Source of the DNA: Actinomycetes bacterium
Lineage (GTDB): Bacteria > Actinomycetota > UBA4738 > HRBIN12
DNA length: 47,004 bases
NCBI GenBank assembly: GCA_021155985.1
Contig: JAJNBA010000030.1
Span: forward strand, 1-47,004
Direction of reading: 5' to 3'
Of the stretch, positions 1-10,202 are shown one piece after another (the stretch's first letter is position 1; each line of letters begins with the position of its first letter). The translations under genes and the position numbers were made by a program. A model generated the notes under the pieces. The model made no database searches. It saw nothing but the letters and a program-made list of their open reading frames with translations, and was not told the origin of the DNA.

Positions 1-136
1 ATCATCCGGTCGAAGAGCTCATGCTCGTCGACGACGTTGGGGTGGTAGCGGCGCTCGAGGTCCTCGACCGACGTCACCGAGCGATCGTAGGGATGATTGC
101 CCAGCTGCGCCCGCCACCCTAGACTCGGGCGAACGG

Positions 137-646
137 ATGTTCGAGAGTCGCGTGCTCGGCGTGGACCCCGGCCTTGCCAGGCTTGGCCTCGCCGTCGTCG
201 AGGGCAGCGGGAGGAAGGCGGCCCTGGTCTGGGCCGGCGCCGTCTCCACCGCGGCGGGTATGGACGAGTCGGAGCGTCTCCGACAGATCTGCGTCGCCGT
301 ACGGGAAGCCGTCTCCGTTCACCGGCCCGCGTCCTTGGCCCTGGAACGGGTGGCCTGGAACAAGAACCAGGTGAGCGCGCTCACCGTGGCCCGTGCCACA
401 GGGGCGATCATGGTCGTGGCGGCCGACGCGGGCCTGCCGGTCACCGAGTACGGTCCCAACGAGGTGAAGATCGCGGTGACCGGGATGGGCAACGCCGACA
501 AGGCGCAGGTGCGGCGGGCGTTGGTCCGGGTGCACGGATTGCGGGACGCGCCACTGCAGGCGGACGCCGCCGACGCCGTCGCCGTGGCGCTCACCCATCT
601 CGTGGGAGCGCGCATGCGGGGTCTCGCCCGATCGGGGTCGCGGTGA
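137..646 (+). CDS. ruvC: Crossover junction endodeoxyribonuclease RuvC
   Basis: Translation MFESRVLGVDPGLARLGLAVVEG...LALERVAWNKNQVSALTVARATGAI...EYGPNEVKIAVTG...ADAADAVAVALTH matches the RuvC family; followed by ruvA and ruvB. Confidence 0.97.
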   Translation: MFESRVLGVDPGLARLGLAVVEGSGRKAALVWAGAVSTAAGMDESERLRQICVAVREAVSVHRPASLALERVAWNKNQVSALTVARATGAIMVVAADAGLPVTEYGPNEVKIAVTGMGNADKAQVRRALVRVHGLRDAPLQADAADAVAVALTHLVGARMRGLARSGSR

Positions 647-1209
647 TCTCGTTCCTCGACGGTGAGGTCGTGGAGAAGGGCGCCACTCGGGTGGTGATCG
701 GCGTCGCCGGTATCGGTTACGACGTCCTCGTTCCCACCTCCGTCGTGGCGAAGCTCCCCGCGGTGGGGAAGACGACGCGGCTGCACACCCGGATGGTCGT
801 GCGCGAGGACTCGATGACGCTGTACGGGTTCTCCGCGGTCGACCAACGGGATCTCTTCGACCTGCTCACCGGCGTGACGGGTGTCGGTCCGAAGGTCGCG
901 CTCGCGTTCCTGTCCGTCCTGCGCCCCGCCGCGCTGACCCGCGCGATCGTGAACGGCGACGCGGCTTCGCTCACCGTGGTCCCGGGCGTCGGGAAGAAGG
1001 TCGCGCAGCGGGTCGTGCTCGACCTGGCCGAGAAGCTCGGCGGCGACGCCGAGCTTCCTTCCGAGGGACCGATGGCCGACGTCCGCGACGCGCTCTTGTC
1101 GCTCGGGCTCACCGCCACGGAGGCCGGCGAGGCGATGCGCGGGATCGAGGCCGACGGCCGCGAGGCCGACGACATCTTGCGTGAGGCGCTGCAGAAGGTG
1201 GGCCGTTGA
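643..1209 (+). CDS. ruvA: Holliday junction branch migration protein RuvA
   Basis: GTG start overlapping the ruvC stop; [31 protein letters not shown]...[17 protein letters not shown]...[16 protein letters not shown] is typical RuvA with HhH motifs. Confidence 0.96.
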   Translation: MISFLDGEVVEKGATRVVIGVAGIGYDVLVPTSVVAKLPAVGKTTRLHTRMVVREDSMTLYGFSAVDQRDLFDLLTGVTGVGPKVALAFLSVLRPAALTRAIVNGDAASLTVVPGVGKKVAQRVVLDLAEKLGGDAELPSEGPMADVRDALLSLGLTATEAGEAMRGIEADGREADDILREALQKVGR

Positions 1210-2255
1210 TGACCGAAGACGAGACGATCCGGATGCCGGAGGCGGCCGACCGTCCGGTCGACCCCGACGCCCTCACCGAGGAGGATCGCGAGTTCGACAT
1301 CGCGTTGCGCCCCCGCACGCTCGACGAGTTCGTCGGCCAGGAGCGCGTGAAGGAGCAGCTCCATCTCCTGATCGATGGCGCGCGCAAGCGTGGCGAGGGC
1401 GTGGATCACCTCCTCTTCAGCGGCCCTCCCGGCCTCGGGAAGACGACGCTCGCGCGGATCGTGGCCCACGAGATGGGTGCGGGGTTCCAACCGACGTCGG
1501 GACCGGCGCTCGACCGTCCCAGCGACCTCGCGGCGATCCTCACGAACCTGGAACACGGCGATGTCCTGTTCGTCGACGAGATCCACCGGATGCCGAGGCC
1601 GGTGGAAGAAGTGCTGTATCCGGCGCTCGAGGACTTCAACCTGGACGTGGTCCTCGGGAAGGGGCCGACGGCGCGCTCGATCCGGCTGGAGCTGCCGCGG
1701 TTCACGCTCGTGGGCGCGACCACCCGGCCGGGGCGGCTGACGCTCCCGCTCCGGGAGCGGTTCGGCTTCTCGCCCCGCCTCGACTACTACTCTGCGGACG
1801 ACCTGGCCAAGATCGTGATGCGCTCGGCCGGGATCCTCACGGTCCCCGTCCACGGCGACGCGGCCGCGGAGATCGCCCGGCGCTCGCGCGGCACGCCGCG
1901 GATCGCCAACCGGCTCCTCCGACGGGTGCGGGACTTCGCCGAGGTGCGACACGACGGCTCCGTCACGCTCGAGGTGGCCGCGGCGGGGCTCGAGGTCTTC
2001 GAGGTGGACGACCAGGGGCTCGACCGGCTGGACCATTCGATCCTCGCCACGCTGATCGACAAGTTCGGGGGCGGGCCGGTCGGCCTGTCGACGCTCGCGG
2101 CGGCGGTCGGCGAAGAGACGGACACCGTCGAGGATGTCGTCGAGCCCTACCTCCTCCAGCTGGGTTTCCTCCGCCGAACGCCACGCGGGCGTGTCGCCAC
2201 CGAGCACGCGTACCGCCACCTGGGCACCTCGGTCCCCGGCACCCTGCCGCTGTAG
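1209..2255 (+). CDS. ruvB: Holliday junction branch migration DNA helicase RuvB
   Basis: [18 protein letters not shown], Walker [12 protein letters not shown], Walker [31 protein letters not shown]. Confidence 0.97.
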   Translation: MTEDETIRMPEAADRPVDPDALTEEDREFDIALRPRTLDEFVGQERVKEQLHLLIDGARKRGEGVDHLLFSGPPGLGKTTLARIVAHEMGAGFQPTSGPALDRPSDLAAILTNLEHGDVLFVDEIHRMPRPVEEVLYPALEDFNLDVVLGKGPTARSIRLELPRFTLVGATTRPGRLTLPLRERFGFSPRLDYYSADDLAKIVMRSAGILTVPVHGDAAAEIARRSRGTPRIANRLLRRVRDFAEVRHDGSVTLEVAAAGLEVFEVDDQGLDRLDHSILATLIDKFGGGPVGLSTLAAAVGEETDTVEDVVEPYLLQLGFLRRTPRGRVATEHAYRHLGTSVPGTLPL

Positions 2256-2285
2256 AGGGTCGAGGTAGACTCCCTCGTCCCCTCA

Positions 2286-2642
2286 ATGGAGGTCTGCATG
2301 CTCGCCATCCTCGCTCAAGCTCAGGCGCAGCCGAACGCCATCGTGAGCCTCCTCCCGCTCCTGCTCATCGGTGTCGTCTTCTACTTCCTGCTGATCCGTC
2401 CCCAGAACCAGCGCCGCCGGGCCCAGATGGAGATGCAATCGTCGATCGAGGTGGGCGACGACATCGTGACCACGGCGGGGATCTACGGCACGATCACCGA
2501 GATCGACGACGATTACGGCATCGTGACGGTCGAGGTCGCCCCGGGCGTGGAGATCAGGCTCGCCCGGGCCGCCGTCGCGACGCGCCTGGCCGACGACGAC
2601 GAGTTCGAGGACGAGGTGGAAGGCGCCGAGCCCGGCTCGTGA
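2286..2642 (+). CDS. yajC: Preprotein translocase subunit YajC
   Basis: Single TM segment followed by FYFLLIRPQNQRRRAQMEMQSSIEVGDDIVTTAGIYGTI; located upstream of secD/secF. Confidence 0.93.
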   Translation: MEVCMLAILAQAQAQPNAIVSLLPLLLIGVVFYFLLIRPQNQRRRAQMEMQSSIEVGDDIVTTAGIYGTITEIDDDYGIVTVEVAPGVEIRLARAAVATRLADDDEFEDEVEGAEPGS

Positions 2643-3436
2643 GCGACCCGGTCCAGCCTCGCGATCCTCAAGACCCTGCAGCGGCGGTTCGTGAACCCGA
2701 CGAGCCGGCTCCCCGGATGCCGGTGGAGCCGGTCCCCACCCATCCTGCACCCACGCCCGCCGGACCTCGGGATCGGGCAACCGTCACGCTCGAAGACGTC
2801 CAGGGGAGCGAGGAGCTCTCCCTCTACATCGCGTCCGCCGACCGCGTGATGGAGGCGATGGGCTACACCGAGCACGGCTTCCGTCACGCGAACCTCGTCG
2901 CCAGCATCGCCTACCAGGTGCTGAGTCGCCTCGACTTCACGGAGCGGGAGGCCACGCTCGCGTCGGTCGCCGGGTACCTGCACGACGTGGGGAACTCGCT
3001 CGCCCGTGACGCGCACGGGCAGACCGGCGCCATCCTCGTCTACCAATCGCTCCGAGACGCGGTGCACGGCTCGGATCTGATGCCGATCCTCGCCGCGATC
3101 GCGAACCACGAGGAGACGGAAGGGGTCGCCGTGTCACCGATCTCCGCCGCCGTGATCCTCGCCGACAAGTCGGACGTCCACAGGAGCCGCGTGCGCAGGT
3201 CCGGTCGGATCGAGTTGGACGTTCACGATCGGGTGAACCACGCCGTCGAGCGTTCCTTCCTCTCGGTAGACTCCGGACCCCGCACCGTCAGCCTTGAGCT
3301 GACGATCGACACCGACATCAGCAAGGTCATGGAGTACTTCGAGATCTTCCTCGGACGCATGCAGCTCTGTCGTCACGCCGCGGAGCTGCTCGATGCCCGT
3401 TTCCGACTGGTGATCAACGGGGCAGAGCTGGCGTGA
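2639..3436 (+). CDS. HD-domain (putative metal-dependent phosphohydrolase) protein
   Basis: GTG start overlapping the yajC stop; HGFRHANLVASIAYQVL...VAGYLHDVGNSLARDAHGQTGAILVYQSL...IANHEE...ILADKSDVHRSRVR carries HD-superfamily H...HD...H...D residues. Confidence 0.8.
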   Translation: MSDPVQPRDPQDPAAAVREPDEPAPRMPVEPVPTHPAPTPAGPRDRATVTLEDVQGSEELSLYIASADRVMEAMGYTEHGFRHANLVASIAYQVLSRLDFTEREATLASVAGYLHDVGNSLARDAHGQTGAILVYQSLRDAVHGSDLMPILAAIANHEETEGVAVSPISAAVILADKSDVHRSRVRRSGRIELDVHDRVNHAVERSFLSVDSGPRTVSLELTIDTDISKVMEYFEIFLGRMQLCRHAAELLDARFRLVINGAELA

Positions 3437-5595
3437 GACGCAATCGCGCCCTCTGGGCGTCCATCATCTTCGTCCTGGTCCTCGTGGCTGCCTCCGCGGT
3501 GGGATTCCTCGGTGGGAGCCTGCGCCCCACGCTCGGACTCGACCTCCAAGGCGGCGCGTCCGTGATCCTGACCGCCCCCGAGGAGACGCCGCAAGACGTC
3601 ATGGAGCAGGCCCTCGAGAACATCCGGAACCGGGTGGACGCGTTCGGGGTGGGTGAACCCGACATCGCGCTGTCGGGGAACACGATCGAGGTACAGATCC
3701 CGGGCAGCGCCGACGCGACGGTGCGCCGGCGAACAGCCGACCTCTTCTGTCTGGAAGGTGAAGACCTGATCCACGGGTGCTCCGAGTCTGAGGACGACGT
3801 TCGAGACGTCCTCGAGAGCCTCGAGGTACAGGACCAGCCCTCCGAGGTCTGCGTCGTCGACGGGGAAGGCGAGGAGATCGAGTGCTTCTCGAGCCGGGCA
3901 CAGGCCGACTCGTTCCTCGCCGGTGTCCAGGTCGGCCCGAAGCCGGAACCGACGTCCAGCACGTCCGCCACGCCGAGCCCGAGTGCAACGGCGTCGCCCT
4001 CCGCCGGCCCCTCACCCGCCGCGAGCGCGTACTGCCTCACACAGGCGACGGGCGAGCGGATCCGGTGCTTCGAGACGCGTGCGAAGGCTGAAGACGCGAA
4101 GGATGCGCTCGAGGTCAGGGTCACCGAACGTTCGTATTGCATCCTCCCGGCCCCACCCGAGCCCTCGCCGACCCCGACACCATCGCTGTCCGCATCTCCG
4201 AGTGCAACCCCGTCCCCGTCCGCCTCCGCGTCGCCCTCCCCATCACCGGCCACGTTCGCGGATCTCGATCTCTCCGAGGCCGAGCCGCTGCCGTGCGAAC
4301 TCGGCTCCCGCGAGGATGCCGACGGGGCGCTCGACGCGATCGAGATCGTGCACGAGGAGGAGCGGTTCTGCGTCGTGAGCTCGGTGGGTGAGCAGCTGGG
4401 CTGCTCGGTGCGCCGGGATGAAGCGGTCGACCTCCAGCGCCAGTCGGGTCAGGAGCGACTGCTCCGCGTGATCGGGGAGACGGCGCGCCTGGAGGAGCGA
4501 CCCGTGCTCGAGATCGTCCCTGCTTCCGACCCACGGCCCGTCACCTGCGGCACGCAGGAGGAGCGCGATCGCCCACGATGCGCCCACGATGCCCTGGAAG
4601 ACGAGGAGGTCGTCTACCCGGGACCGATCGGGCAGGGGCAGGTGGCGAAGTTCGTCCTCGGTCCGACCGTGATCACCGGAGAGGACTTCGACAGCGCGTC
4701 CGCGGTGATCAATCAGAGTCAGCTCGGTACCTCCGACTGGACCGTGAACTTCCAGCTGGACGGCGACGGCGCCGAACGGTTCTCGGAGGCCACCACGGCG
4801 GCCGTCGGCGCGCCGGAACCTACGAACCAGATCGCGATCGTCGTGGACCGGGTGGTGATCTCATCGCCCACGGTGCAGTCGGCGATCACCGGTGGGGTCG
4901 GCGAGATCACCGGCGGGTTCGCGGAACAGGAGGCGAAGGACCTCGCGACGCAGCTGAACGCGGGCGCACTCCCCGTGGAGCTGACGAGGCAGTCGGTGCG
5001 GACGGTGAGCCCGACCCTCGGCGAGGAGTCGTTGGAGCAGGGGATCCTCGCCGGAGCGGGTGGCCTCGTCCTGTTGTTCCTCTACCTGCTCTTCTACTAC
5101 CGGCTCCTCGGGGTCGTCGCGTGGTTCGGTATGACGATCTGGGCCGCGCTCGCCGTGGCGCTGATCTCGATCGCGGGTGAACAGTTCGGGTACGCGCTCT
5201 CGCTCGCGGGCGTGGCGGGGCTCGTGATCTCGCTCGGCGTCACCGCCGACTCCTACATCGTCTTCTTCGAACGGCTGAAGGACGAGGTCCGCTCGGGCAA
5301 GTCGCCACGCGCCGCGGTCCAGCCGGCGTTCGCCCGCGCGTACAAGACGATCGTCGCCGCCGACATCGTGACCGGGCTCGCCGCCGCGGTCCTGTACCTG
5401 ACAGCTGTCAGCTCCGTTCGCGGGTTCGCACTGACGCTGGGTGTGGCGACCCTGCTCGATCTGTTCGTCGTGTGGTTCTTCAAACGGCCGACGGTCTTCC
5501 TGATCGCCAAGAACGAGAAGCTCGTGAACCTCCGTGGCTTCGGTCTCACCAGCGGGATCGCCGGTGAAGCCGCGCGGCAGGGGGCGGGTCTGTGA
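3433..5595 (+). CDS. secD: Protein translocase subunit SecD with a large Cys-pair/Ser-Pro-rich insertion
   Basis: LGLDLQGGASVILTAPEE, NRVDAFGVGEPDIALSGNTIEVQIPG, TLGEESLEQGILAGAGGLVLLFLYLLFYYRLLGVVAW...GVTADSYIVFFERLKDEVRSGKSPRAAVQPAFARAYKTI. Insert roughly 3730-4455. Confidence 0.95.
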   Translation: MRRNRALWASIIFVLVLVAASAVGFLGGSLRPTLGLDLQGGASVILTAPEETPQDVMEQALENIRNRVDAFGVGEPDIALSGNTIEVQIPGSADATVRRRTADLFCLEGEDLIHGCSESEDDVRDVLESLEVQDQPSEVCVVDGEGEEIECFSSRAQADSFLAGVQVGPKPEPTSSTSATPSPSATASPSAGPSPAASAYCLTQATGERIRCFETRAKAEDAKDALEVRVTERSYCILPAPPEPSPTPTPSLSASPSATPSPSASASPSPSPATFADLDLSEAEPLPCELGSREDADGALDAIEIVHEEERFCVVSSVGEQLGCSVRRDEAVDLQRQSGQERLLRVIGETARLEERPVLEIVPASDPRPVTCGTQEERDRPRCAHDALEDEEVVYPGPIGQGQVAKFVLGPTVITGEDFDSASAVINQSQLGTSDWTVNFQLDGDGAERFSEATTAAVGAPEPTNQIAIVVDRVVISSPTVQSAITGGVGEITGGFAEQEAKDLATQLNAGALPVELTRQSVRTVSPTLGEESLEQGILAGAGGLVLLFLYLLFYYRLLGVVAWFGMTIWAALAVALISIAGEQFGYALSLAGVAGLVISLGVTADSYIVFFERLKDEVRSGKSPRAAVQPAFARAYKTIVAADIVTGLAAAVLYLTAVSSVRGFALTLGVATLLDLFVVWFFKRPTVFLIAKNEKLVNLRGFGLTSGIAGEAARQGAGL

Positions 5596-6707
5596 ACGTC
5601 CGACACGCGCTCGATACCTACCGCGGTCACTCGATCCCGCACGTGCCCTGGGTGGAGCTCCGGAACCGCTGGTTCGCGATCTCGGGACTGCTCGTCGCCG
5701 TCTCGCTCGCGGGCCTCCTCTTCGGGGACCTGAACTTCTCGATCGACTTCGAGGGGGGCGCGCGCATCACGTACACGTTCGCGCGGCCGGTCGACGCCGA
5801 GCAGGTGCAGGCGACGCTCGAGGAGCAGGGGATCGACGGTGCCGAGATCCAGATCGTGAACGACGAGGCGGTGTCGATCCGAACCCCATCGCTCACCGGC
5901 GAAGGGATCAGCGAGTCGGAGGTGATCCGTCGGGAGCTCGCCGAGCAAGCGGGCATCCAGCCGGTGGAGGTGAACATCGAGGACGTCGGTCCGACGTGGG
6001 GCGGGGAGATCTCCCGGAAGGCCGCGATCGGACTGGTGATCGTGCTGGCCGCGATCATGGGCTACATCACGCTCCGGTTCGAGCTGAAGATGGCGATCGG
6101 GGCGATCATCGCGCTGATCCACGACGTCGTGATCACGGTCGGGGTGTACGCGCTGACGGGACGGGAGGTGACGCCGGAGACCGTGATCGCGGTGCTCACG
6201 ATCCTCGGGTTCTCCCTCTACGACACGGTCGTGATCTACGACAAGATCAAGGAGAACCTCGAGACGCAGTCGTTGGTGGGGAGGCTCGGTTCGGACGGAA
6301 CGATCGACCTCTCCCTCAACCAGGTGCTGATGCGATCGGTGAACACGTCCCTCGTGGTCCTGCTCCCGATCCTGGCCCTGCTGCTCTTCGGCGGCGAGAC
6401 GCTCAAGGACTTCGCGTTCGCGATGTTCATCGGCACGGCGATCGGCGTGTACTCGTCGATCTTCCTCGCCGCGCCGCTCCTCGCGGTGCTGAAGAAGCGA
6501 GAGGCGCGATTCCGACAGCTCGAGCAGAAGCTCACGGACCGGGAACGGGTAGTGGCGCGGCGGGCGACGGCCGCTCCGGCGGCCACCCCCGGCGCGAGCA
6601 CCGGCGAGGCTGCCGCCGTCCGCGCGACCGCCCGGACCGCGACGACGGGGCGACCCGGACAGAAGTCGAAGCGGCGCAAGCCGCCGGCCAAGCGCAAGCG
6701 GAGGTGA
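5592..6707 (+). CDS. secF: Protein translocase subunit SecF
   Basis: [70 protein letters not shown]...[12 protein letters not shown]. Confidence 0.96.
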   Translation: MNVRHALDTYRGHSIPHVPWVELRNRWFAISGLLVAVSLAGLLFGDLNFSIDFEGGARITYTFARPVDAEQVQATLEEQGIDGAEIQIVNDEAVSIRTPSLTGEGISESEVIRRELAEQAGIQPVEVNIEDVGPTWGGEISRKAAIGLVIVLAAIMGYITLRFELKMAIGAIIALIHDVVITVGVYALTGREVTPETVIAVLTILGFSLYDTVVIYDKIKENLETQSLVGRLGSDGTIDLSLNQVLMRSVNTSLVVLLPILALLLFGGETLKDFAFAMFIGTAIGVYSSIFLAAPLLAVLKKREARFRQLEQKLTDRERVVARRATAAPAATPGASTGEAAAVRATARTATTGRPGQKSKRRKPPAKRKRR

Positions 6708-6711
6708 CGTC

Positions 6712-7233
6712 GTGGAGATCGAGCAGATCAAGGCGCTGATCAGGGACGTCCCCGACTTCCCGGAGCCGGGCATCGTCTTCAAGGACATCACGCCGATCCT
6801 GGCGCACGCCGACGCGATGTCGACGATCATCGACCTGATCGTCGTCCACTTCGGGCGGGGCACCGTCGACAAGGTCGTCGGGATCGAGGCCCGAGGCTTC
6901 ATCCTCGCGGCCCCGGTCGCGTACCACTTCAACGCCGGATTCGTGCCGATCCGCAAGCAGGGCAAGCTCCCCTGGGAGACGGCGTCCGAGGAGTACGCGC
7001 TCGAGTACGGAACGGCCACGCTCGAGCTCCACCGTGACGCGATCGAGAAGGGCGAGCGCGTCCTGATCGTCGACGACGTCTTGGCCACCGGCGGGACGGC
7101 GCAGGCTGCGGCATCGCTCGTGGAACGCTGTGGAGGGGTGATCCGCGGGATCTCGTGCCTGATCGAGCTCGAGTTCCTGAAGGGGCGCTCGAAGCTCGAG
7201 GACTACGAGGTCCACACGTTCATCCAGTACTGA
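6712..7233 (+). CDS. apt: Adenine phosphoribosyltransferase
   Basis: [54 protein letters not shown]. Confidence 0.96.
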   Translation: MEIEQIKALIRDVPDFPEPGIVFKDITPILAHADAMSTIIDLIVVHFGRGTVDKVVGIEARGFILAAPVAYHFNAGFVPIRKQGKLPWETASEEYALEYGTATLELHRDAIEKGERVLIVDDVLATGGTAQAAASLVERCGGVIRGISCLIELEFLKGRSKLEDYEVHTFIQY

Positions 7234-7246
7234 GCCCGACTCGGGC
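7234..7246 (+). terminator. Short GC-rich hairpin after apt (possible terminator)
   Basis: GCCCG-ACT-CGGGC starting right after the apt TGA; only a 5-bp stem and no U tract. Confidence 0.3.
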
Positions 7247-7289
7247 CCATCGCTGCGCTTTCGAGCCCCACTGACGGCGTCCCCTACAC

Positions 7290-9602
7290 TTGGTGCAGGA
7301 GGCGAGCGTGGGCAGCACCGAGCAGGACGTACCGGTCGAGCGGGTGGACGAAGAGCCGCAGCCAGTCGCGCCCGAGCGCGGCCGACTGCTCCCGGGGATC
7401 CCGCGGCCGCGGCTCCGACGGGGCGAGCAAGGACCCCCCAACAGCCTGGCCCCTGTCCTGAAGAAGGTCCGCTCCTACAACCCCAAGGCCGACACGAAGC
7501 TGCTCGAACGAGCCTACCGGTACGCGGAGGAGGCTCACGAGGGCCAGTTCCGCCTCTCGGGGGAGCCCTACGTCGAGCACCCGGTGGCCGTGACCGGGAT
7601 CCTCGCCGACCTGAAGCTGGACACCACGACGCTCACGGCGGCTCTCCTCCATGACACCGTCGAGGACACGGAGGTCGGGCTCGGGGACATCGAGGACGGG
7701 TTCGGCAACGAGGTCGCGCGGATCGTCGATGGCCTCACGAAGCTCGACAAGCTCGAGTTCCGGAGCGGCGAGCTCGCCCAAGCAGAGAACGTCCGCAAGA
7801 TGATCGTGGCCATGGCCGGCGACATCCGGGTGCTGCTCGTCAAGCTCGCCGACCGGCTGCACAACATGCGGACGCTCGCACCACTGTCGGAGGAGCGCCA
7901 ACGCAAGATCGCGAACGAGACGCTCGAGATCCACGCGCCGCTCGCGAACCGCCTCGGCGTGCAGGAGCTGAAGTGGGAGCTCGAGGACCTCGCGTTCAAG
8001 ACGCTCAACCCGGGTCCTTACCGTGAGATCGCGAACCTCGTCGAGAGTCGCAGGGGAGAGCGGCAGCAACTCCTGGAGGGCGTCAAAGAGGCCCTCCGGG
8101 CCAAGCTCAAAGAGCTCGGTGTCAAAGCAGACGTCGAGGGTCGCCCGAAGCACCTCTATTCCATCTACGAGAAGATGGTGATCCGCGGCAAGGAGTTCAA
8201 CGAGATCCACGACCTCGTCGGTCTCCGCGTCCTGGTGCCCTCGCTGCGCGACTGCTACGGAGCGCTCGGGGCCGTCCACGCGCTCTGGAAGCCGATCCCG
8301 GGTCGTTTCAAGGACTACATCGCGATGCCCAAGTCGAACATGTACCAGTCGTTGCACACGACCGTCGTCGGGCCGAAGGGGATCCCACTGGAGATCCAGA
8401 TCCGGACGCAAGACATGCACCGCACGGCCGTGTTCGGCATCGCCGCGCACTGGCGCTACAAGGAGGGAAGCAAGTCCTCGAGGGAAGCACAGGACATGGC
8501 CTGGCTCGGCCAGATGATGGATTGGCTGAAGGACATGGCCGATCCACAGGAGTTCATGGAGGGTCTGCGGATCGACCTGTCGGGCGGGCGGGTCTTCTGC
8601 TTCACGCCGAAGGGCGACGTGCAGAACCTCCCGCAGAGCGCGACGCCGGTGGACTTCGCGTACTCGATCCATACGGAGGTCGGCCACCGCACGGTGGGGG
8701 CAAAGGTGAACGGGAAGCTCGTCCCGCTCGATTACGAGCTCCGCACCGGGGACACCGTCGAGATCCTCGCGTCGAAGGCCCAGGGCGAGGGACCGAGCCA
8801 GGACTGGCTCCAGTTCGTGAAGACGCCACGGGCCAGGACGAAGATCCGCCAGTGGTTCAGCCGAGGCCGCCGCGAGGACGCGATGGAGTCGGGACGCGAT
8901 GCCGTCAAGACGTTCGTCCGCAGGCAGGACCAGACGTTCAAACGGCTCGCATCCGAGGAGACGATCGCGCGCGTCGCGGAGGATCTGAAGTACCCGGATC
9001 TGGAGGCTCTCTACGTCGCGGTCGGGGAGGGGCACGTCTCGCCGCAGTCGATCGTCGCGCGGATGTCACGTCTGGTCTCCGGGACGCCGGACGAGGACGT
9101 GACGGAGGTCCCACTCGCCCGCCCCGTGCGGATCGGGAAGCCCGACATCTCGAAGGGCGTCGTGGTGCGAGGTCTGGGGGACGTCTGGGTGAAGCTCGGA
9201 CGGTGCTGCACCCCGGTGCCGGGGGACGCGATCGTGGGATTCGTCTCCCGCGGCCAGGGTGTCTCGGTCCACCGCGACACGTGTCCCAACCTCCGGACGC
9301 TCCAGCGGCGCGAGCCGGAGCGGATCATCGACGTGGACTGGGCGGAGGGCAAGCCCACGTCATTCTCGGTGGCGATCCAGGTGGAGGCGCTGGACAGGAC
9401 GCGGCTGCTCTCCGACGTCGCGACGGTCCTGTCCGACAGCCACGTGAACATCCTCGCGGCGACTTCGAGCACCGGTCGGGACCGCATCACGCGCCTCCGG
9501 TTCACGTTCGAGATGGCCGACGTGACGCACCTCTCGTCCCTGCTCGCGGCGGTGAAGCGGGTGGAGAGCGTCTATGACGCCTACCGCGTCGTCCCGAGCT
9601 AG
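7290..9602 (+). CDS. relA: Bifunctional (p)ppGpp synthetase/hydrolase, RelA/SpoT family
   Basis: HD domain LLHDTVEDTEVGLGDI...KLADRLHNMRTL, synthetase region KSNMYQSLHTTVVGPKG, TGS and ACT domains. Start may be GTG 7308, which has an AGGAGG SD and a TACACT hexamer upstream (7285-7290). Confidence 0.96.
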   Translation: MVQEASVGSTEQDVPVERVDEEPQPVAPERGRLLPGIPRPRLRRGEQGPPNSLAPVLKKVRSYNPKADTKLLERAYRYAEEAHEGQFRLSGEPYVEHPVAVTGILADLKLDTTTLTAALLHDTVEDTEVGLGDIEDGFGNEVARIVDGLTKLDKLEFRSGELAQAENVRKMIVAMAGDIRVLLVKLADRLHNMRTLAPLSEERQRKIANETLEIHAPLANRLGVQELKWELEDLAFKTLNPGPYREIANLVESRRGERQQLLEGVKEALRAKLKELGVKADVEGRPKHLYSIYEKMVIRGKEFNEIHDLVGLRVLVPSLRDCYGALGAVHALWKPIPGRFKDYIAMPKSNMYQSLHTTVVGPKGIPLEIQIRTQDMHRTAVFGIAAHWRYKEGSKSSREAQDMAWLGQMMDWLKDMADPQEFMEGLRIDLSGGRVFCFTPKGDVQNLPQSATPVDFAYSIHTEVGHRTVGAKVNGKLVPLDYELRTGDTVEILASKAQGEGPSQDWLQFVKTPRARTKIRQWFSRGRREDAMESGRDAVKTFVRRQDQTFKRLASEETIARVAEDLKYPDLEALYVAVGEGHVSPQSIVARMSRLVSGTPDEDVTEVPLARPVRIGKPDISKGVVVRGLGDVWVKLGRCCTPVPGDAIVGFVSRGQGVSVHRDTCPNLRTLQRREPERIIDVDWAEGKPTSFSVAIQVEALDRTRLLSDVATVLSDSHVNILAATSSTGRDRITRLRFTFEMADVTHLSSLLAAVKRVESVYDAYRVVPS

Positions 9603-9606
9603 GGGA

Positions 9607-10202
9607 GTGGGCTCCGGGAACTGGATCGGCTATCACGACGCCCAGGAAGGTCGCGAACCTCGGGAGGTGCTGACGGAGGTTCTCCGGGCGTTCGACGCTG
9701 AAGGCCGGGTGGGGAGCGCCGTCGATCTCGGGTGCAGCGACGGAACCGACTCGCTGGCCCTGGAGCGAGGCTGGGACGTGTTGTCGATCGACGCCCAGGC
9801 CGACGCGATCCGGCGTCTCCGCGCGCGGCACACGGACGACGTGGCCGCGCGGTCGACCACCGTCGTGTCCCCGATGCACGCCGTCGATCTGCCCCCGACG
9901 GACCTCGTGTTCGCGAGCTTCAGCCTGCCGTTCTGCCCCCGGAGGCGTTCCCAGACCTGTGGGTTCGCATCCGGGCGTCGCTCCGCCCGGGTGGACGCTT
10001 CGCGGGCGAGCTGTTCGGCGACCGCGACACGTGGGCGTCCGATCCCGAGATGACGTTCCACGACGTCGACGCCGCTCGTGCGCTGTTCGACGGGCTCGAG
10101 CTCGAGTCCTTCGTCGAGGAGGAGGAGGACGGCGAGGCCTTCGAAGGACCGAAGCACCGGCATGTGTTCCACGTAGTCGCGAAGCGGTCGGATGCCGGAT
10201 GA
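9607..10202 (+). pseudogene. Class I SAM-dependent methyltransferase, apparently frameshifted
   Basis: Frame 1: GNWIGYHDAQEGREPREVL...VDLGCSDGTDSLALERGWDVLSIDAQADAIRRLRAR...LVFASFSLPFC. It continues in another frame as PPEAFPDLWVRIRASLRPGGRFAGELFGDRDTWASDPEMTFHDVDAARALFDGLELESFVEEEEDGEAFEGPKHRHVFHVVAKR. Break at the C5 run 9936-9940. Confidence 0.75.

Noticed and set aside
1-110. Possible partial minus-strand protein (AQLGNHPYDRSVTSVEDLERRYHPNVVDEHELFDRM)
   Set aside because: Protein-like in appearance but no start codon or family could be recognised and it is cut by the window edge.
717-2219. Long antisense ORFs (e.g. 717-2219, 5253-7088, 7284-9035, 17322-19532, all -) in the six-frame track
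   Set aside because: They lie opposite well-supported genes (ruvAB, secF/apt, relA, alaS) and have Arg/Pro/Ala-rich, Asp/Glu/Arg-biased composition expected from the shadow frames of high-GC coding DNA.
3960-4260. Overlapping + strand Arg/Pro-rich ORFs (3882-4091, 3923-4378) inside secD
   Set aside because: Alternative-frame readings of the repetitive Ser/Pro/Thr linker codons; SecD frame continuity on both sides explains the region.
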